Positions 57,170 through 64,000 of a stretch of DNA of 64,000 bases are shown one piece after another (the stretch's first letter is position 1; each line of letters opens with the position of its first letter). The stretch comes from Diphasiastrum complanatum (lineage: Eukaryota; Streptophyta; Lycopodiopsida; Lycopodiales; Lycopodiaceae), in the NCBI GenBank assembly GCA_029204225.1, contig CM055113.1:7285852-7349851 (forward strand), written 5' to 3'. Both the position numbers and the translations under genes were made by a program. The notes under the pieces are model-generated. The model was not told where the DNA came from and made no database searches. It saw only the letters and a list, made by a program, of their open reading frames with translations.

Positions 57170-57850
57170 GGTAAGACTGTTTATAAATTGGAAATAGTAA
57201 AAAGAAAGGCCGTAGAAAGATTTTCGAATGATTCTCGAAAAGATGCTGAAAAGATTCTAGAAATATTCTCAAAAACATGCTAGAAAGACTCTAGAAAGAT
57301 TATCAAAAAGATGCTAAAACGATTCTAAAAAAAATTCTCAAAAACATGCTAGAAATACTCTAGAAAGATTCTCGAAAAGATTTTGGAAGAAATCTAGACA
57401 GATTCTCGATAGATTCTTGAAAAGATTTCAAAAAATCTTGAAAAATTCTCAAAACAAATCTCAAAAAGATTTTAGAAAAGATGATAGAAAAAAAAAAACA
57501 CGCGCAAAAATCTCGAAAAAATAGTGTGAGTAAGGTGCTAGAAAATTTTTGAAATATTCTTGGAAATAGAAAATCTAGAAGAAAAATTCTCGGAAAAATT
57601 GGAGAAAGATGCTATAAAAATTCTCGAAAAATTGGAGAAACATACAGTAGAAAATTTCTCGAAAAATGGGAGAAAGATACTAGAAAAATTCTCGAGAAGT
57701 TTAAGAAAATTTCTAGAAAAATGCTAGAAAGAGAATGCTAGAAAGTGGTAGAAATTCACGAACAATTCTAGAAAAAATCGAAAAAAAGTCGTGAAAAATT
57801 TCAAAAAGATCCTAGAAAAAAATGACGAGAAAAAAAAATTCATATGTGGT
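57170..57850. repeat. Degenerate AT-rich array of AAAATTCTCGAAAA-like units
   Basis: Irregular repeats of about 22-26 bp with the words GATTCTCGAAAAGATGCTAGAAA, AAAAATTCTCGAAAA and TAGAAAGATTC. No coding potential. Similar in style to 6441-7095. Confidence 0.7.
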
Positions 57851-57853
57851 TTT

Positions 57854-58187
57854 TCAGAGAACTTTTGATGTTGAAATCTTATCTTTCACAATCAACTGAT
57901 CACCTTGCAAATTAGTTACCGATTGAGAGCCATTCAAAACCCTTTGCCATATAGGTCTAAAATGAGGATCTTGTTCATAAAGACCACGAAATGAAAGATA
58001 GAAATCAGTAGTGGTCTCTGTGAATGACAACTCATTCACTTTTGCAATCCGACTTAAGGCATCCGCCACTTGATTTGATGATCCTTTAATATATCTCAAA
58101 TCAAAGTCGAATTCTTGCATCAGCTCAGCCCATCGATCCTTTCAACCCCTAAGGTCTTTCTGATTACAAAAATACTTTAATGGTTGG
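57854..58187 (-). pseudogene. Ty3/gypsy fragment L: RNase H end
   Basis: The minus strand encodes AELMQEFDFDLRYIKGSSNQ followed by VADALSRI, the end of gypsy RNase H, then the region leading to integrase (FYLSFRGLYEQDPHFRPIWQ). It is cut on the right by the LTR starting at 58188 and on the left by the AT-rich array, so nothing else of the element remains. It parallels the same segment of element A at about 1.7-1.85 kb. Confidence 0.88.
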
Positions 58188-58665
58188 TGTTATGGCCATA
58201 TTCGGTTAAGGACCTGGAATAGTCCTAATATGGTAGACCAGCCCTCCGGTATTCGAGATTATTGGTCACGCCATGATTTAATTCCGTTTCATGGCTAGTT
58301 TGTGACTAATAACCTTGAGAGGACCCAGACTTTCTAATTGAGGCATATGGAGTATTGCATGTCTATGTGACGGATATAGGCAGGAGGACTGCATGAAGAG
58401 ATGTGATCTATTTATAGTTGACCTGCATAGGGGTTGCATGGTTTCATGCACAAGACTCTACTCTCTATATAATGGAGTAGGGATTATCCCGTCGATATAT
58501 TGGGTTTAGGTCACCAGTTTCTCTCTTCTCCTCTTGCTTCATATGGCATGGCTTTTGGGCTAGATCCAATTTTGATCTAGGATTGGTTGGGCGGTTTGGC
58601 TCCATAAACTATCATATTGTGTTCTCCTATCCTCATCTTAGAGGTAATCCTTTAGGGTCTTTACA
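58188..58665 (+). repeat. LTR of a plus-strand element, followed by a PBS
   Basis: Starts TGTTATGGCC and ends CTTTACA, 478 bp, with a TATA-like CTATATAATGG at about 58477. A PBS-like TGGTATGAGAGCCC follows at 58667. It interrupts gypsy fragment L. No second LTR copy was found before the window ends. Confidence 0.75.
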
Positions 58666-58666
58666 T

Positions 58667-58680
58667 TGGTATGAGAGCCC
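58667..58680 (+). other. Primer-binding site after the 58.2-kb LTR
   Basis: TGGTATGAGAGCCC differs by one or two bases from the initiator tRNA-Met PBS consensus TGGTATCAGAGCC and sits one base after the LTR end. Confidence 0.7.
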
Positions 58681-59375
58681 GGCTGAGATGCAATCAAGGA
58701 TGGGATTAGAGTGCTATGTTCTCAAGGGAATTGTGGAGTGAAATTCACTAATTGCAATGGAGGGCATGTTTTTTCAAGATTTGGTGGTAGAGTGCTCTTC
58801 TACTTGATGATTTTGGAAAGATGTTATGAATCAGTAAAGAATTTATTCCTAAATTTCTAGTGCTTCATGGAAGGATTCTTTTGAGGTAGAATGATATGCA
58901 TGGACTGATCTCCTTGCTTGTTTTATTAACTTCTGCTAGATTACGGATTACGGTAACTAGCATAACTCCATAAGGTTTTATATCATTGTCTACTTTTTTT
59001 CATTTTAAAATTGATTGTTATCAATTACTCCTAACTAATATGAACAATATGCAAAGTAGAAAGATGATTCCAGGATTTGCATGCTGAGGATTAAAAGTTT
59101 TCCTTATTCAAATCCTCTAGTAAGTCTGCAGATTAAGAACACTGATTAGAAGAGTCATATGCTACTTCTTTAATTTGAGCAAAGGTTTCAGATCATTCTT
59201 CTAATTCCCAGGAGAAGCAGTATGATGTGTATATTCTGATGAGAGCACGATCCCAACTTCTGTCACTGCCTGAATTATCTCTATCTTCCAATTGGTGATG
59301 GTCGCGCTGTCACAAGAAAAGGGAGCCTGAAAGTTCGAGGTAGTGAGGAGATGAGGGGCTCGCAACCTACTATGG
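58681..59375 (+). other. Leader-like sequence between PBS and copia fragment M
   Basis: No coding signal. Could be the untranslated leader of the element starting at 58188, or unrelated spacer. Confidence 0.4.
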
Positions 59376-60580
59376 ATGAGCCGAGCAAGCATCACGATTG
59401 TTTGGACAAGATTCAGACCCTCAATCAAACATTTGAAAGTATTCAGATGCATAGCTTATGCTCATGTCCCAAAGGACAACAGAAAGAAACTTGATGAGCA
59501 TGCTTTTAAAACTGGTTTTGCTGGCTATTGCAATTTTGATGGAATGTACAAACTGTATAACATGAAAACCTGTAAAGTTTTCACTAATAGGGATGTGAAT
59601 TTTATCGAAGATCAGTTTATTGATTTGAAAGGCAAGGGACAAATGCAATCCACAATTCTGCTCCGACAACTGACTCTTCTCATAAGGCAATTTTTGTTCC
59701 TTCTTGTAGTCAACCTATCTCAGATACAGGAGAGATTACAACTCAAGGGCAGTCAATGTGTCCGACATGCCCAACACAACCGACAGAAAGTCGTGGACTT
59801 CACAGCCACAAGCTTCAACCAAGAGATTATCAAGAATTTGATCTCAGCCTGTCCGATATACTGATGAGTTTGATCACTATTCTATTCAAAAGCCAACCAC
59901 AGTTGAGGAAGCATTGTCACAGGCCGACTCAGATCTCTGGAAAGAAGCAATGGACAAAGAGTACAATTCACAACTGAGGAACAACACTTGGACTGTCACC
60001 GACCTACCAGCAAACAAAAAGATTATCGACTACAAATGGATCTTTAAAATCAAATGCAAGGCAAAGGGGAGCATCGACAGAAGGAAAGCTCGCCTTGTAT
60101 CAAGAGAATTTTCACATATTCCCAACATCGACTACTTCGAGACCTTCAGCCCAACTATCAAGCACACTTCTATTCGGCTCCTACATTCTTATGCTACTGT
60201 AGCAAATCTTGAGGTACATCAGATGGATGTACAAACTACATTCCTCAATGGAGTTATCAAGGAGGACATCTTTATGATCCAGCCAGAAGGCTACATCCTC
60301 AATGGTCGTGAAGACCAGGTATGCAAACTCCACAAAGCTTTGTACAGTCTGAAACAATCTTCCAGGGCATGGTTTCATCGAATCAACACGTTCTTGATCA
60401 ATCATGGTTTTCAACCTACCTATGTAGACTGTAATGTGTATTACAAAGATGTCAATCAATTCTTTGTCATCATCACAATTTATGTGGATGATACGTTGAT
60501 GTTTCATTCCGAGCGCAATTGTATTGTTCTTCTTTTCTGTTATCACAGAGTATTGTATCAAGAAGAACATGCCTTATCTG
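59376..60580 (+). pseudogene. Copia fragment M: integrase end, linker and RT
   Basis: 59376-59660 gives HLKVFRCIAYAHVPKDNRKK and FTNRDVNFIEDQFIDLKGKG, the integrase end. A frameshifted linker follows. 59914-60510 gives an RT half: LWKEAMDKEYNSQLRNNTW, KIIDYKWIFKIKCKAKGSI, HQMDVQTTFLNGVIKEDIF, LHKALYSLKQSSRAWFHRIN, ending at the catalytic TIYVDDTLMF. After YVDD the similarity stops and the frame runs into unrelated sequence. RNase H is absent. Confidence 0.88.
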
Positions 60581-61009
60581 TTCTGCAATCACACCATATA
60601 TCTACACGACTAATCCATCATTGTTCCAGCAATTTAGTTTGTGTAAGGTGATTGCATGTTCAAACTGATTCATACTTGCATATTCATTGTTCCATAGATT
60701 TTATCATTTTATATGACTAATAACACTACTCAATTTCTTCCTCTGATCATTGCATTTTTGATAGAATGCTTTCGCAAAGCCAAAACTCTGTAATCAAGGT
60801 AATTTGTGCATGGCTAGGGAATCGACTTAGTCGATCCAGCGACTTCGAAGCTGTGATCAGTAGGACAGACTTCAAAGTTGGTCTGATTACTGAATTGATA
60901 GACTTAGTTTCATACATTGAGGATTCTCTGTAGTTGTATTTTGTTGCAACAGGAATTGAAGGTTGATCCACCTATCGAATCCCAGCAAGACGAAGGCAAG
61001 ACTAGAATT

Positions 61010-62590
61010 TCATTACATCAAAATGAATGTTAGTGATGACCTCTTGAAGGAGGTAGCCTCTTGCACATCTGCCAAGGGAACTTGGGATTCTTTAAAAGCT
61101 GATTTATGAATCCAAAAACACTTCAAGAGTTCTTATGATAAGAAACCAAATCTTACAAAGCATGAGGAGAAGTGATGAAAGTGCACAAGTGTATGTGCTA
61201 AGGATCAAGTCTCTCAACAAAGATTTGGCTTCTATTGGTGAGAAGATCCTTGATAATGAGCTTGTACAAGTGATTCTCAATGGCTTAGGATATGATATAT
61301 CTTTGTATCTAGAATCCTCAATAAGTATGGATCTAGAAAATGTCCTTTATATACCATCAATTACAAGCATATGCTAAGTGTTGGTCAACTTTTGGAAAGT
61401 GGCTTGGCTGTCCACTTTAAGCATGGAGTTTGTTCCATTCGAAGAATGATTTTTGCATTGCAAAAGGATTTATACATGGAAGATTGTTTAAATTGAAAGC
61501 TAATATTGCTTTTGAGAATGTGAGATTGGCAAAGGAGGAGATCACTCAAGTGTGATCTTGCTAGCATTGAGGAGGAGCATCAAAAGGAGGAAGATCTTGA
61601 AGATTAGCCTCAAAGCATGAGAGTTCCAAGGAGGTCCTCAATGGCAAAGATCGAGTCACCAAATTGCATGCAAATTTTCCATTCAAGTGTGCACCTTGCA
61701 AGGGTGAAGAGCATTGGAGAGTCTACTATCTTTGAGTCCTATTTAGATATCATTAGTAGACATGGAGTGACTTGTTGCTTATCTTTAAGATCTATGATGG
61801 TTAGTACTTTGTATGACAAGACAATGAAAATGGATGCTTTCAAATCTACATTTGTTGTTGATAAAGCAATTTCATTGGATCACTATTTTTGTAATAGTTT
61901 GAATAGTGTCATAGAGGATGAAACATCATTTGTATTGGAATTCCATGGGTCCACATGCTTTGTGCGTGATCATTCCAATGTAAGGACCAAAAATTATCCT
62001 ACTTCAATGATAGAAATAATGGTAGTGTTTTGCTCTTCAAGTAGAGATTGTAGAATCTACTTGTTTTCCACCAAAGAATTTGTCAATGGTGGAAATGTGA
62101 TCTTTCAAGACTGGAAGATTTGTAAACTTGAAGAAGCACCTTTGGATCAACACCTTATTCAATTCATTCATGTTTTGGAGTCAAGTCAAGTGGAGGATCA
62201 AGCTCAAGACCCGAGGACTCCAAGAAGAACCTTGAGTATCAAGATGGAGCCATCAAGGCTCAATCATGGATCAAGCAAGGCAAGTTGTCTTTGGCAACAT
62301 TATGTATGCACTTAATACTTTAATTGATGTATCTTCAAGTGCACAAAATGCCTTGGAATCCATGGCTTGGCATGATGTATAGTTTTTGAAGAGTGCTACA
62401 TGTATATAGACACATTTGTGGAACATCTTGTAAGGGATCCTTTAAGAGGTGGTGAAAGATCCTCCATGGACATCATTCTGTATTGAAGTCTAAAAAGCTC
62501 CTTGTTTGTAGTTGGATTTTGTAGACACTTCTAAAAGCATTCATTCATCTAGCAAGAGAGTTGTAAATAGATCAAGCTAAATTTGAGGAG
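61010..62590 (+). mobile_element. Copia element N, deleted copy related to element C
   Basis: 61135-61377 is gag (LQSMRRSDESAQVYVLRIKS, DLASIGEKILDNELVQVILN) fused to the pre-integrase stretch MDLENVLYIPSI. Protease and the gag zinc knuckle are lost. Then HFKHGVCSI (about 61420) and, after more decay, an integrase end in 61617-62315 (GSTCFVRDHSNVRTKNYP, FVNGGNVIFQDWKICKLEE) and a linker. Integrase core, RT and RNase H are missing. PPT-like GAGGAG precedes an LTR at 62591. Confidence 0.78.
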
Positions 62591-62960
62591 TGTGAAGAAT
62601 TGCCAAAAATTGGTAAATCTAGCTTGATCAAAAAACCATGTAGAATAGTGTAAATTGTGTACACAAATGGGTCCCACACATGTGAGGCCATGAAAGCCAC
62701 GTGGAAAACCCATCCTAGTGTAGGTTAGAACAAGTCTAAAGGGTTGGTCATGTCATTTTGGTAGTGATTCCTAGATTATAGGACCTACACCTAAGTTTAA
62801 GGTGAAAAATTGACCAACTAGTCACCTACTAGGCATGACTCTAGGAATTAGGCTAGAGTTGCAAATTAGGGCAAGAGAGCTAAGTTAACTTCCTTATTAC
62901 ATGTTGGAAATTCACCTAACTTCATTGAAAGGAAGTTCACTATGTACATTGAGTCTTTGT
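62591..62960 (+). repeat. 3' LTR of copia N (start certain, end approximate)
   Basis: Starts TGTGAAGAATTGCC right after GAGGAG. It shares long stretches, including GTAGTGATTCCTAGATTATAGG, with the inverted LTR remnant at 19614-19946. Beyond about 62960 no copy exists in the window to define its end. Confidence 0.7.
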
Positions 62961-64000
62961 GATCCAAATGAAACCAAATTGATTTCTACTTCAAACTCTG
63001 TCTACAAGCCATACAGTAGGCTGTTTTTGATGACTAGTTTTTTGATAGATTGTTAAGCAAGCATAAAATCACTCTTGTGGATCTTTCTAAGATCCATTTA
63101 TGGTCCTAAAGTATAGTACTTTCACACCAGCTACCTCAATCAAAGATGGAACAAAGTCAACATGGAACAAAAAAGTTCGATTTCTAGAACCTCCTTAGTG
63201 TGGGTGTCATAAAACTTCCCTTACAATTTTGCTTTTTAGCATTTTAGGTGATTACCCCTCAATCATGTTCAAGAACCAAAGCAATACCCCTTCCACAAGT
63301 GAACCCTCACGACACAAGAGCAACACAATTTAATCTTGGACTCACAATAAGAAAAATATATTACTAACCGTACGAATCATACCAACCATCCTTGTAGCTC
63401 GAAATGTGCATAGGGACAGCTTTGCAAATAACCAGTGCCCAAGCTTTGAAAATGAGGTTGAATGCTATGGAAAATTAGATTGAAAATGTGTTCCATCTCT
63501 ACTTCATGCTTATCAAAAATTCCTTAATCAATATGATTCACACTCTCATTGAGGATAATTCCTCTTTTGAGATTATCGTTATTCACTTTTTCTTGACTAG
63601 AAAAAAAAAAGTCTACATGTTCATCATATAAAATGCTTTTTTCAAGCTCTACTTCCAAGGTTTGTGAAATGGGTTGAGCAAGAGAGAAATTCACTCTCTT
63701 GATCATTTTGCAAAACTATATTCATTTTTGACACAAGGGTATAAAAAGCAAATGTATTATGGGATTCCCCATTACAAGAGTAACCTTATCTAGGGAATAA
63801 ATATGGACTACCAGAAAGGTATGTAGTACCAATTAAAAGCCATGATGTTCTTGAGAGTCATCTTGGACTTGGAAATGTGGTGATAGACCTTTCAAATTTT
63901 GAAGCAAAGAGCTTTTTTGCAAATAAGAAAACTATAGACATGACCTTGACAAGACAGAAAGTGTCATCAAAGACAAAAGGTCTCCATCATAATGTTGAGC
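62961..64000. other. Spacer with no recognisable gene
   Basis: AT-rich, short frames only. Part may be the remainder of the copia N LTR. Confidence 0.4.

Overview
This is nuclear DNA of a land plant, most likely a seed plant with a large, repeat-rich genome; I cannot name the species. It holds two real single-copy genes. Both have spliceable GT-AG exons that keep frame and encode plant-specific proteins. The rest is largely decayed LTR retrotransposons of both superfamilies (Ty3/gypsy and Ty1/copia), nested in and beside one another, with long (GA)n/(CT)n microsatellites. No prokaryotic operon, rRNA or CRISPR feature was seen, and no intact tRNA gene was recognised.

Layout. 1-6.4 kb: a minus-strand Ty3/gypsy element with an intact gag-protease frame and broken pol. 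6.4-8.4 kb: A-rich and CT-rich low-complexity DNA. 8.45-11.18 kb (minus): a six-exon gene for an FHA-PINc protein of the PARALLEL SPINDLE 1 (PS1) type, predicted 699 aa. 11.2-14.4 kb: spacer with a dispersed repeat, GA tracts and a strong foldback. 14.4-18.1 kb (plus): a copia element bounded by two recognisable LTRs but missing its protease and integrase core. 18.2-25.2 kb: a direct duplication, then a minus-strand copia relic interrupted by a complete copia insertion (21093-25170) that has 624/824-bp LTRs, PBS, PPT and a perfect 5-bp target duplication. 25.3-28.4 kb: a plus-strand gypsy gag region whose leader carries a 25-bp tandem repeat. 28.4-34.9 kb: copia fragments in both orientations and a spacer with a dense cluster of TTGACT/AGTCAA motifs. 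35.6-35.7 kb: an 86-bp tRNA-like retroposon flanked by 15-bp duplications.

36.99-47.20 kb (plus): a three-exon mitochondrial-carrier-family gene of the Brittle-1 (BT1) adenine nucleotide/ADP-glucose transporter type, predicted 408 aa. Its 7.7-kb first intron has taken in copia and gypsy relics, both antisense to the gene. 48.7-50.4 kb: gypsy gag-protease relic. 50.5-51.8 kb (plus) and 53.2-57.0 kb (minus): two stretches of decayed but coherent coding sequence that I do not recognise; these are the best candidates for something undescribed. 57-64 kb: degenerate AT-rich array, gypsy RNase H fragment, a copia-type LTR with primer-binding site, and two copia relics.

The two genes have unrelated jobs (meiosis/RNA-nuclease-like and metabolite transport). 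They share only a related dispersed repeat within about 1 kb upstream of each start codon. All exon boundaries are inferred from sequence alone.
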